From: Persephonella atlantica
GTDB lineage: Bacteria; Aquificota; Aquificia; Aquificales; Hydrogenothermaceae
DNA length: 64,000 nucleotides
Direction of reading: 5' to 3'
Assembly (NCBI RefSeq): GCF_016617615.1
Contig: NZ_JAACYA010000002.1
Location: 744,001 to 808,000 of the forward strand
In this document: piece by piece, positions 35,452 to 45,277 of the stretch
How the letters are laid out: the number at the start of each line of letters is the position of its first letter
How positions within the stretch are numbered: position 1 is the first letter of the stretch
Position numbers and translations under genes: made by a program
The notes under the pieces: model-generated
Told to the model about the DNA's origin: nothing
The model's input: the letters and a program-made list of their open reading frames with translations, nothing else
The model's database searches: none

Positions 35452-35897
35452 AACCGGCATTTTTGCTTGTCCTGATGTTTGCCTTGCTGTTTTTAGGAGA
35501 GCTACTTACAGCTGTTTACCTGTATTTAGACAGGTACGGCTTTTCAGTCCAGAAGATAACCCAGTACATCCACGGTAATCCTGAGATGTTTATACAGAAA
35601 AAAAGCTTTACAGGACTGTTAGAGATTCATCTGCCCCACTTTATAGCTGTTTCTGTGATGTTTTTTGTTATATATCACTTTTTTTACTTTTTTCCTGTTA
35701 AAAAGCTGTACTTCATAGCTGCAGGAATAACGTTTGTCTTTATTTTTCTAAACTTTGCAATACCTTTTGTTATCTTAACAAATGAAAATGTGGCATTTAC
35801 CAAGATTTTTACATTTTTAATCTTTATAGGTGCTTCTGTATTTGCCTTTGTTTTATCTGCGCTTTTTACACTCAGGAAGATTTATCAGAAATGTTAG
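35448..35897 (+). CDS. Four-helix membrane protein, partner of flavoprotein (paralogue 2)
   Basis: 149 residues with four membrane helices and the GNP(D/E)xF plus ExxH patterns shared with the preceding protein. It has extra histidines in LLEIHLPHFIAVSVMFFVIYHFF, arranged as in membrane heme-b or quinone sites (inference). Its 3' end overlaps the convergent apbE-like gene by 45 bases. The pair resembles two halves of one membrane electron carrier. Function not established. Confidence 0.75.
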   Translation: MKPAFLLVLMFALLFLGELLTAVYLYLDRYGFSVQKITQYIHGNPEMFIQKKSFTGLLEIHLPHFIAVSVMFFVIYHFFYFFPVKKLYFIAAGITFVFIFLNFAIPFVILTNENVAFTKIFTFLIFIGASVFAFVLSALFTLRKIYQKC

Positions 35898-36767
35898 CTC
35901 CGTGATAAATCTGTCGTTGTACCTGCCCTTTATGTAGCATCTTTCTTTTTTTATCAGCACAAAACCTATCTTCTTTCTGTTTAAAAACTCAACAGCCATC
36001 TCCTCTGGCATAACAGATACAGCTGTTGCATAACCATCAAGGTACACATTTTCAATATCAGAAAACAGGGTTATAGAAATAAAAGAGGCTGAAAATTCTT
36101 TTCTGAAAGGATTAAACAGATGGTTTCCCCTCTCATAAGTTCCACTGGTTGATATACCTGTCTCCTGCTTAACAGTCTTAAAGTGAGCAACAGCTCCATT
36201 CCCAAAAGGATTTTTTATAAACACGCTACACTTTCCGATACATCTTATCTCTCCTGACGCATTGATTACTGTTTTTTCTGTTTCGCCCCTTATCTCTTCA
36301 ACTGCCCTATCAACAGCAAATCCCTTTCCCACAGCTCCAAAATCCAGTGATATACCATTTTTCAGTACTACAACACTTCCTTTGATGGTAATGTTCTGTA
36401 TTCCTGTTGTGTCTGACTTTTCAGCAGGACATCTATCTACAGCGTGACCATTCCTGACAGTCAGATTACCTATGCTTATATCTGTGTATCCATATGTATC
36501 CTTATATATAGTTAGAGATTTTTCTAACATCTGGCGGAAAAAGTTATCTATATTTAGAATTTTTTGTCTGTTTAGTCTGCACAGAATACTGTCTTTCCGA
36601 TAATTAGAAAAGTAAAAATCAACCTTTTTAAAAACAGAAAAAATTTTCGCTGGAACTTCTCTGCGGTCTGTTTTCACAGTGACTGGAATTCCCATTATGT
36701 ATTTTGTCCTTTCGTAAGGAAAAGAAAGGCTTACACAAACAAGAAGTGCTACAGTTATCAGATACAT
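35853..36767 (-). CDS. apbE: FAD:protein FMN transferase
   Basis: 304 residues of the ApbE family, exported by an N-terminal signal (MYLITVALLVCVSLSF). Recognisable parts are VDFYFSNYRKDSILCRLNR, GISLDFGAVGKGFAVDRAVEEI (the conserved family core), INASGEIRCIG and ETGISTSGTYERGNH. It covalently attaches FMN to a Thr of the partner flavoprotein in the periplasm. I place the start at ATG 36767, which has AAGGAG 6 bases upstream; an upstream in-frame TTG at 36833 lies inside the palindromic operator. It is divergent from the 36855 gene. Confidence 0.88.
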   Translation of the reverse strand: MYLITVALLVCVSLSFPYERTKYIMGIPVTVKTDRREVPAKIFSVFKKVDFYFSNYRKDSILCRLNRQKILNIDNFFRQMLEKSLTIYKDTYGYTDISIGNLTVRNGHAVDRCPAEKSDTTGIQNITIKGSVVVLKNGISLDFGAVGKGFAVDRAVEEIRGETEKTVINASGEIRCIGKCSVFIKNPFGNGAVAHFKTVKQETGISTSGTYERGNHLFNPFRKEFSASFISITLFSDIENVYLDGYATAVSVMPEEMAVEFLNRKKIGFVLIKKERCYIKGRYNDRFITELTFLINLPECKKRR

Positions 36768-36815
36768 AAAATTCTCCTTGACAGGCAGATTTTTACCTAT
36801 TAAAATTTTATCAAA

Positions 36816-36834
36816 ATTGAGACTAATTCTCAAT
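36816..36834. promoter_or_regulatory. Fur-like palindrome, copy 2 (perfect)
   Basis: ATTGAGACTAATTCTCAAT has perfect 7-base arms around CTAAT and closely resembles classical Fur boxes. It lies in the divergent gap between apbE and the 36855 gene, about 50 bases from the apbE ATG and 20 from the plus-strand ATG, so it can control both. Confidence 0.6.
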
Positions 36835-36854
36835 CACAAAAGGAGGAGTAAATC

Positions 36855-37055
36855 ATGAACATAACAGAGCTTGAAAAAAAGATAGAAACCCTGTCCCATC
36901 ACTACTGCTCTATCATCTCAAAAACTGACAGCTACATAGTAAAGGAGCAGATGTTTAGGGCTTTCTACGAAACGATACTACTGATTCAGCAGATGCATCT
37001 TGACCAGATATGCAGAGAATGTAAAAACAGAAAGAAAGTCCCACAGGTATTTTAG
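36855..37055 (+). CDS. Small cytoplasmic protein with CxxC
   Basis: 66 residues, helical and charged, with a CREC motif near the C terminus and one further Cys18 (HHYC). No family recognised. AAAGGAGG precedes the ATG. It lies immediately downstream of the perfect Fur-like palindrome and 11 bases before the OprB-like porin gene, so it is probably co-expressed with iron-responsive genes; metal binding by its cysteines is possible (inference). Confidence 0.7.
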   Translation: MNITELEKKIETLSHHYCSIISKTDSYIVKEQMFRAFYETILLIQQMHLDQICRECKNRKKVPQVF

Positions 37056-37066
37056 GAGGGAGTAAA

Positions 37067-38128
37067 ATGGATTTCCTCATACCTGCTTTCGTGGTACTGT
37101 CTGTGTACTTCCTTTACAAAAAAACAAAAGGGAAAAAATGCAGTAAATGCTCATACATCATTTTGATTATGGCAGGAACTTCCTTTGCTCAGGATACAGA
37201 AAAACCATTTATATTGGAGCACGAGAAACACCTTCACAGGGTTGACTTTGTTAACGCTACTGTCTTCCAGCAGATAAGAAACTATTCAGCTATTTACAAC
37301 ACATCCCACGTATTCTTCAGTATTGAGCCTACAGATACAGACCACCTGTTTTTTAATGCTTCTTATACTGTTGGCAACGGTATAACAAAAAAAACAGAAA
37401 GAATAGGATACTCTATCGCCACGACAGGAGATGACCTTGAAGACTACCTGAAAGATATCAATGGTACAGGAAGGGAGTATCTTTTAGAAATTTTTTATCA
37501 GAAGGATATAGGCAGTTTATCTGTGGCAGGGGGTATTATTGATTCAACAGCATTTGTTGACACAAACAGATATGCAAATGACGAGCATATCCAGTTTTTA
37601 AACAGTATGTTTATAAACAACCCGGTGGCATCTCTTCCTTCATACAATCCCGGTTTATACGTTCACTACCAGCTTTTTGAAAACACAGGTATATCTGGCG
37701 TTTATATAAAAAGCAGTCCTGACAGTGGATATACAGGAATAATAGAGATAGACCATAAAACAGAAAAATTAAATGTAAAACCTTACTACTTTTATGTTTT
37801 TGGAGGAGAAGAAAACAAAGGAGCTGGGCTGTCTATGGATTACACTGTAAACAGCAGATACGGTTTATTCTTCAGAGGAGGTATGTCTAATGGGAATTAC
37901 AGACATTTTATATCAGGCGGGGCTGAGATAAAGAACATAATCACTCAGGGCAGATTAGGTGTGGCATACGGTTTTATAAAGGGAGATAAAACAGACAACA
38001 TATCAGCCTGTGAATGTTATTACTCAGTAAGCATTAATAAATACATTTCTGTAACAGCTGACCTGCAGTATATAAAAGAGAAAAAAGAAGATGTGGTGGC
38101 AGGAGGAAGGATATACCTGTCCTACTGA
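37067..38128 (+). CDS. OprB-like porin with an extra Cys-containing membrane N terminus
   Basis: 353 residues. The barrel part resembles the OprB group: GGIIDSTAFVDTNRYANDEHIQFLNSMFINNP, then alternating strands to a terminal YLSY. Before it are two hydrophobic stretches: MDFLIPAFVVLSVYFLYKK with KGKKCSKCS, reminiscent of FeoB-associated Cys-rich small membrane proteins, and then a normal signal peptide (YIILIMAGTSFAQD). The combination suggests a gene fusion. Under the Fur-like palindrome, iron-related import is the best guess. Ends 7 bases inside the convergent zinc-ribbon gene. Confidence 0.75.
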   Translation: MDFLIPAFVVLSVYFLYKKTKGKKCSKCSYIILIMAGTSFAQDTEKPFILEHEKHLHRVDFVNATVFQQIRNYSAIYNTSHVFFSIEPTDTDHLFFNASYTVGNGITKKTERIGYSIATTGDDLEDYLKDINGTGREYLLEIFYQKDIGSLSVAGGIIDSTAFVDTNRYANDEHIQFLNSMFINNPVASLPSYNPGLYVHYQLFENTGISGVYIKSSPDSGYTGIIEIDHKTEKLNVKPYYFYVFGGEENKGAGLSMDYTVNSRYGLFFRGGMSNGNYRHFISGGAEIKNIITQGRLGVAYGFIKGDKTDNISACECYYSVSINKYISVTADLQYIKEKKEDVVAGGRIYLSY

Positions 38129-38298
38129 TTGAAGATTCTGAGTTCTACCACTCTTTTTTTACAGTTTTTACACTGGACGTCAATAATGCCGACAGACCTT
38201 GAGACAATCACAACCTCTTCCTGCTCTGTCTTACATCTGGGACAGATAATTTTGACAGTCTCAAACCTGATGTCTAACTCTTTTGTTCCTTTCACCAT
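38122..38298 (-). CDS. Small zinc-ribbon protein
   Basis: 58 residues: MVKGTKELDIRFETVKI, then CPRC, 20 residues, CKNC, and a basic tail ending RIFNQ. Two CxxC knuckles make a compact zinc ribbon of the kind that binds nucleic acid or protein. ATG at 38298 has AGGAGG 6 bases upstream; a second ATG at 38301 overlaps. It follows the flavodoxin gene on the same strand, and its ribosome site is part of a 12-base hairpin (38299-38348). The gene overlaps the porin end by 7 bases. Confidence 0.78.
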   Translation of the reverse strand: MVKGTKELDIRFETVKIICPRCKTEQEEVVIVSRSVGIIDVQCKNCKKRVVELRIFNQ

Positions 38299-38348
38299 CA
38301 TTCACCTCCTTTCTATTTTATTTCTGACTATATTGTAGGAGGTGAATG
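38299..38348 (-). promoter_or_regulatory. 12-base hairpin that buries the zinc-ribbon ribosome site
   Basis: On the minus-strand RNA, CATTCACCTCCT (38348-38337) is the exact complement of AGGAGGTGAATG (38310-38299), which holds the Shine-Dalgarno sequence and the first ATG. The loop is 26 bases and AT-rich. A transcript reading through from the flavodoxin would be poorly translated unless the hairpin is opened or a transcript starts in the loop. Confidence 0.6.
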
Positions 38349-38370
38349 TTAAGGTTTTATGAAGTTTTGA

Positions 38371-38904
38371 TTAAGGTTTCTTCAAACTCTGGAGATACTC
38401 TTTTTTACCATCTACATATATTAAAACCCACTGGGCAAGTCTCTCTCCAAGCCTTTCACAGGCTTTAATTTCCTCCTCCTTCCTCGGCTCTCCAGCACAG
38501 ACTGCCCCATAATGGAGTGTAAACTTATCTCCTGTATAGTCTGTTATACCAAAAACCAAAAAGCCGTAATTCATCAGCATTGTCAGTATAGACATACAGG
38601 CGATCTCGTTTCCTCCACCCCATCCTCCTGAAGAGGAAAAGGCACATCCAATTTTTCCGTCAATCTCTCCCCAGTGGTCAACAAGTTCATCCCAGAACTT
38701 TTTCATTTTCCAGGACATAACTCCAAGATGTGTGGGACTGCCAACAGCTATACCATCACACCACAGAACATCATCTTTTGTTGCCTCATCAACAGATTTT
38801 AGTCTTACCTCAACAGGAAATTTCTGTGCCCCTTTTGCCACATACTCTGCCATCTTTTTTGTATGCCCTGTCTGGGTATCGTATAAAATAAGCACCTTTC
38901 CCAT
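38371..38904 (-). CDS. Flavodoxin-fold protein (WrbA/NAD(P)H-quinone reductase-like)
   Basis: 177 residues with an FMN-binding phosphate loop (YDTQTGHTKKMAE), GSPTHLGVMSWKMKKFWDEL and FSSSGGWGGGNE, typical of flavodoxin/WrbA proteins. It likely uses bound FMN for quinone or one-electron reduction in the cytoplasm. It begins 10 bases after atpQ and is therefore probably transcribed with the ATPase operon. Confidence 0.85.
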   Translation of the reverse strand: MGKVLILYDTQTGHTKKMAEYVAKGAQKFPVEVRLKSVDEATKDDVLWCDGIAVGSPTHLGVMSWKMKKFWDELVDHWGEIDGKIGCAFSSSGGWGGGNEIACMSILTMLMNYGFLVFGITDYTGDKFTLHYGAVCAGEPRKEEEIKACERLGERLAQWVLIYVDGKKEYLQSLKKP

Positions 38905-38914
38905 TGCTTTCCTC

Positions 38915-39190
38915 CTACTTAAAGTTTTTTATATCTCTTTTGTAGAAGAGATGATACACATTGTATATGCCGACAAAAATACCAACAAGGATACCTGTTA
39001 TAGTCCACGATATTTTTCCAACACTGTATCTTCCATCAAGCCACCATCCTATATAAGCACCTGCAACAACAGGAAGCAAAAATATAACACTGACACTGCC
39101 TATATACGAAAGGGCTGCCCATATATTTTTCTCTTTTTCTTCTTCTAACTTCTCTATTTTTCTTCTGATTTCCTCAAAAAAGCCTGGCAT
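38915..39190 (-). CDS. atpQ: N-ATPase subunit AtpQ (ATPase_gene1 family)
   Basis: 91 residues: a charged N-terminal helix (FFEEIRRKIEKLEEEKEK) then two membrane helices separated by GWWLDGRYSVGKIS, the pattern of the AtpI/ATPase_gene1 family found in N-type ATPase operons. It probably assists rotor-ring assembly or ion access. ATG 39190 follows AAAGGGGGT and starts immediately after atpC; a longer start (39211) is possible. It is last of the atp genes. Confidence 0.82.
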   Translation of the reverse strand: MPGFFEEIRRKIEKLEEEKEKNIWAALSYIGSVSVIFLLPVVAGAYIGWWLDGRYSVGKISWTITGILVGIFVGIYNVYHLFYKRDIKNFK

Positions 39191-39191
39191 T

Positions 39192-41761
<2,570 letters not shown>

Positions 41762-41765
<4 letters not shown>

Positions 41766-43249
41766 AACCCTTCTGCAACAGTTCTTATTTTTTCCTTACT
41801 TTCCTTTGTCAGAACTTTTGAAACTTTAATATCTTTTAACACTTCTGGATAGGACTCTTTAAGCCTTTTAATAACAAAATCTGCCCTGTCGTTTACCTGG
41901 TCTTCTGGAATGCTGTCAAAGTATCCCTCATTCAGAAGGAAAAATATAACAACCTGCTCTTCAACCTGATAATGCTTCTGTTTAGGCTGTTTTAACAGTT
42001 CTCTTAACCTTTTTCCCCTTCTTATAATCTGAGCTGTTTCCCCAAAAACTTTAACCCCTAACTTTGTAAATATCTCCACTTCAAGAAACTGAGCATAATA
42101 AAGTCTGAGAAATTCTGCCACCTCTTTCAATGCAGGAATCTGTGTCTTTCCTCCAATTCTTGATACAGATTTTCCTACATCAATGGCAGGCCTTTGATTA
42201 ATATTGAAAAGTCCAGTGTCAAGATATATCTGTCCATCTGTGATGGATATGACGTTTGTTGGAATGTAAGAAGATATCCTTCCTGCCTGCGTTTCCACTA
42301 TAGGCAGTGCTGTTATGGAGCCTCCATCCTTTACTTTACATGCCCTTTCAAGAAGTCTTGAGTGTATATAAAATATATCACCCGGAAATGCTTCCCTTCC
42401 AGGAGGCCTTTTCAAAAGAAGGGAAAGGGACTGGTATGCAAACGCATGCTTTGTAAGGTCGTCATAAACGATGAGAACATCCTTTCCTCTGTCCAGAAAG
42501 TACTCACCTATAGCTGTTGCAGAGTAAGGAGCTAAAAACTGCAGTCCTGGATATTGATCAGAAGTTGCACAAACAACAACAGTATATTTCAGGGCATCGT
42601 ACTTTTTGAGGGTTGTATAAACATCAAGCACAGACTGCTTTCTCTGACCGATAGATACATATATGCATATAACATCTTTATCCTTCTGGTTGAGTATCGT
42701 ATCCAGAGCGATAGATGTTTTTCCTGTTGATGGGTCTCCCAATATCAGCTCTCTCTGTCCCTTTCCGATAGGAAACATAGAGTCAATAACCTTTATCCCT
42801 GTGTAAAGCTGCTCTTTCACAAAATCTCTGTCAAAAAGCTGTGGAGCATCCCTCTCAACAGGATAGTATGTTGTTGTTTCTACAGGAGGTTTACCATCAA
42901 GGGGTTTGCCCAGTGGATCAATCATCCTCCCAAGGAGTTTCTCAGAAACAGGAACAGAAACAATATATCCTGTCCTATAAACAGGTGTGTTAAGCTCTAC
43001 ATTTACATCTTTTTCCAGTATTACAGCTGTAATCTTATCTTCTCCGATATCTATTACTATTCCTTTCTGACTGTCTTTAAACTTTACAACTTCGTAAAAC
43101 ATAGCATTGGGAAGACCTGATATTACCGCTATTCCCTCTTCTACAGATTCAACTATACCCTGTTCAACAATAACCGGCTTTAGCTGATAACTTTCAACTG
43201 TTTCCTTTAGAGCCTTTCTAAAAGCCTCTATACCGTCATCAAGTCTCAA
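41762..43249 (-). CDS. atpA: F/N-ATPase alpha subunit
   Basis: 495 residues with the nucleotide-site loop GDPSTGKTSI (canonical GDRQTGKT, here diverged), VIVYDDLTKHAFAYQSLSLLLKRPPGREAFPGD and the C-terminal helical bundle. It forms F1 with beta. It overlaps atpF by 11 bases and atpG by 4. Confidence 0.95.
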
Positions 43250-43991
43250 TTTTTCTCCTCAAAAGGTTTTCGTAAACAGATATCTGACCTTCAAGAGAAG
43301 AGTCAATCATTTTTGATGCTATATGTATCTTGACCCCTGCGATAAGCTCTTTTCTCTCCTCTGTCTTTACAACAACGTCAACGCCAAATATGTTTTTTAC
43401 AACATCTTTTAGCTTCTGCAAATCCTTTTCTGTTAAAGGGTATGCTGTTTCCACTGTTATAACATTTCTTTCTTTGAGCTCATCAGATATATTGTCTATC
43501 TCTTCAGGATTTATACTCCTTATGCCTTCCATAGCCAGTTTAAACAGTCTGGTATGCAGATTTTTATCTGAAAGCTGTGATAGAAGCTTGCTCACAAAGG
43601 CAAGGGAGTACCTCACAGTTTCTTCCTTCAGCTGATTTAAAACCTCCCTTTTTTCAGCTTCAAGGGAATCTAAAAATTTCTGTCTCTGGGCATCAAGTTC
43701 CTTTTTCATCTCTTCATAAAGCCTTTCCTTTTCCTGCTGAACTTCTTTTGTTATCTGGGCTATTTTTGATTTTCTGGTTTCTTCTATCTCTTTCAGAAGC
43801 TGCTGGTATTCCTGTTTTAGCTTTTCTACTTTTGACTGTGCCTCTTCAGCCTCTCTAATCTTCTGGTCTATATAATTTTTTCTCTTTTTTAAAACAGATA
43901 TTACTGGATTGTACAGAAGCTTTTTCAGTATCCACAACAGAACAAAGAAGTTCACTATCTCAAATATGTAGGTAAGAACATCAAACTTCAT
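43239..43991 (-). CDS. atpF: F/N-ATPase b subunit with delta-like C-terminal domain
   Basis: 250 residues, longer than a canonical b subunit (about 160). Residues 1-20 form the membrane anchor and 25-140 a long charged coiled coil typical of b. Residues ~175-250 (VITVETAYPLTEKDLQKLKD then ELIAGVKIHIASKMIDSSLEGQISVYENLL) match the C-terminal half of the delta subunit. No separate atpH exists in the operon, so this fusion likely supplies delta's role of holding the stator on F1. It precedes atpA by an 11-base overlap. Confidence 0.88.
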   Translation of the reverse strand: MKFDVLTYIFEIVNFFVLLWILKKLLYNPVISVLKKRKNYIDQKIREAEEAQSKVEKLKQEYQQLLKEIEETRKSKIAQITKEVQQEKERLYEEMKKELDAQRQKFLDSLEAEKREVLNQLKEETVRYSLAFVSKLLSQLSDKNLHTRLFKLAMEGIRSINPEEIDNISDELKERNVITVETAYPLTEKDLQKLKDVVKNIFGVDVVVKTEERKELIAGVKIHIASKMIDSSLEGQISVYENLLRRKIET

Positions 43992-43998
43992 TATTCAC

Positions 43999-44265
43999 CT
44001 ATTTTGTAAAAAGATGTATAAATGGATTTGCAAAAAGTATTATCAATGCAATGACCAGTGAATAAATAGCAACAGATTCAACAACTGCAGCTCCTATAAA
44101 AAATAGTCTTATAATCTGATTTGCCTGCTCAGGCTGTCTTGCTACTGATTCTATTGCCTTTGTCAGGGCTTCACCCTCTCCCCTTGATGGCATCATTCCA
44201 CCAATTGCTATTGTTATGCCTGCTGTAAATATTGAGACTGCCGCAATAATTGTTAATGAATCCAC
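43999..44265 (-). CDS. atpE: N-ATPase c (rotor ring) subunit, two-carboxylate type
   Basis: 88 residues, two membrane helices. The ion site shows Glu63-Ser64 and Tyr68 in VVESVAIYSL, and the first helix carries Glu30 (SRGEGEAL) where the Na+ c-ring of Ilyobacter has Gln32; spacing to the RQPE loop is the same. Ilyobacter Thr67 is replaced by Val65. This is a two-carboxylate site as described for Na+-driven Fusobacterium and for N-ATPases, so Na+ is likely but H+ is not excluded. GTG start with AAGGAGG 8 bases upstream. Confidence 0.93.
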   Translation of the reverse strand: MDSLTIIAAVSIFTAGITIAIGGMMPSRGEGEALTKAIESVARQPEQANQIIRLFFIGAAVVESVAIYSLVIALIILFANPFIHLFTK

Positions 44266-44280
44266 CTTTTTAACCTCCTT

Positions 44281-45018
44281 TTATATTTCATACCAGTCTT
44301 CTTTTATGCCTGATAATTTTTTATCTATCTCCTCTACCCTCAAGCCTGCAACTATATATGCAAGTGTGAGAACGCCAAAAAGATATGCCTGTATAATGTC
44401 GCCGACAATATTGAAAAGCATCATAGGAACAGGAACCAGTAAACCTGTTAAAAGAACAAGTATCGCAATTATTAAGTCCCATCCCAGCATATTTCCAAAA
44501 AGTCTGAATGTGAGAGACAGAATCCTTCCAAACTCTCCAATAACATTCAGTGGAAAAAGTATAAAAACAGGTTCAAAAAATTTTTTAAAGTATCCTATAC
44601 CATGAAATCTGACTCCATAGTAATAAATAGAAAAGAATGTTATTGTTGAAAGACCAGCAACTGCAGCTATATTGCCTGTTGGTGTGTGAAAAGGAGGAAC
44701 CATACCTATAAGGTTAGAAAAAGCAACAAATATCCACATTGTTGCTATAAGAGAGAAAAATGGAAAAACAGGTGTCTGGGAAAAATCCCTTATCTGTTTT
44801 GCCATAGCAACAATCACAGTCTCAGCCAGAATCTGCCTGAGGGAGGGGCTTTTAACAGACAGATTCCTCGTGAGAAAAAAGGATATAACAGAAACAACAG
44901 CCATAGCTACCCATGTTGTAACAACAACATCTGTAAGGACAAGGTGTAGTTTTATCCCCCAAATTTGAATATAGCCAAAATCCATAAGCTCCTTTGTAAA
45001 TACCTTTTCAACCCCCAT
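44281..45018 (-). CDS. atpB: N-ATPase a subunit
   Basis: 245 residues, several membrane helices. The conserved stator arginine lies in ILSLTFRLFGNMLG and a second conserved segment is FNIVGDIIQAYLFGVLTLAYI. It forms the ion half-channels facing the c-ring. It lies 1 base after atpR and 15 bases before atpE. Confidence 0.95.
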   Translation of the reverse strand: MGVEKVFTKELMDFGYIQIWGIKLHLVLTDVVVTTWVAMAVVSVISFFLTRNLSVKSPSLRQILAETVIVAMAKQIRDFSQTPVFPFFSLIATMWIFVAFSNLIGMVPPFHTPTGNIAAVAGLSTITFFSIYYYGVRFHGIGYFKKFFEPVFILFPLNVIGEFGRILSLTFRLFGNMLGWDLIIAILVLLTGLLVPVPMMLFNIVGDIIQAYLFGVLTLAYIVAGLRVEEIDKKLSGIKEDWYEI

Positions 45019-45019
45019 A

Positions 45020-45277
45020 CTAATTAAAATCCACCTTCAGTTTTGTGTATGTCAACCGGGAAATATAAAAGCCAGCCAAAAAAATGATTATCCCTTCTTT
45101 AAAGAAGTATGCAACGGTTACTGATAGAGTAACAAAGGGCAAAAATCTAAACATAAAGCCTGTATTTTTCTTTTTACTCATTATTGCTTTATAAGACATA
45201 ACATAAAGATGATGAAAGTAAAGCCAACCTCCTAAAAAACCTGCCAGGAAAGAAACAATATACTCTAATTCTTTCAT
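45020..45277 (-). CDS. atpR: N-ATPase subunit AtpR
   Basis: 85 residues with three membrane helices and the AtpR pattern: LAGFLGGWLYFHHLYV, FRFLPFVTLSVTVAYFF and GIIIFLAGFYISRLTY, with Arg in helices 2 and 3. AtpR is specific to N-ATPase operons and its arginines are thought to act on the c-ring carboxylates. It overlaps the antiporter gene by 4 bases. Confidence 0.85.
   Translation of the reverse strand: MKELEYIVSFLAGFLGGWLYFHHLYVMSYKAIMSKKKNTGFMFRFLPFVTLSVTVAYFFKEGIIIFLAGFYISRLTYTKLKVDFN

Noticed and set aside
36768-36833. ApbE starting at TTG 36833
   Set aside because: That start lies inside the Fur-like palindrome and adds residues before a normal signal peptide; ATG 36767 has AAGGAG at good spacing.
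38129-38338. Plus-strand frame of 69 codons after the OprB-like porin
   Set aside because: It lies over the minus-strand zinc-ribbon gene, which has two CxxC motifs and a good ribosome site. The plus-strand frame has no ribosome site or family motif.
38346-38468. Plus-strand ATG after AGGAGGTGA, opening a ~40-codon frame
   Set aside because: It is the mirror copy of the zinc-ribbon ribosome site and its frame is antisense to the flavodoxin 3' end, with no protein-like pattern.
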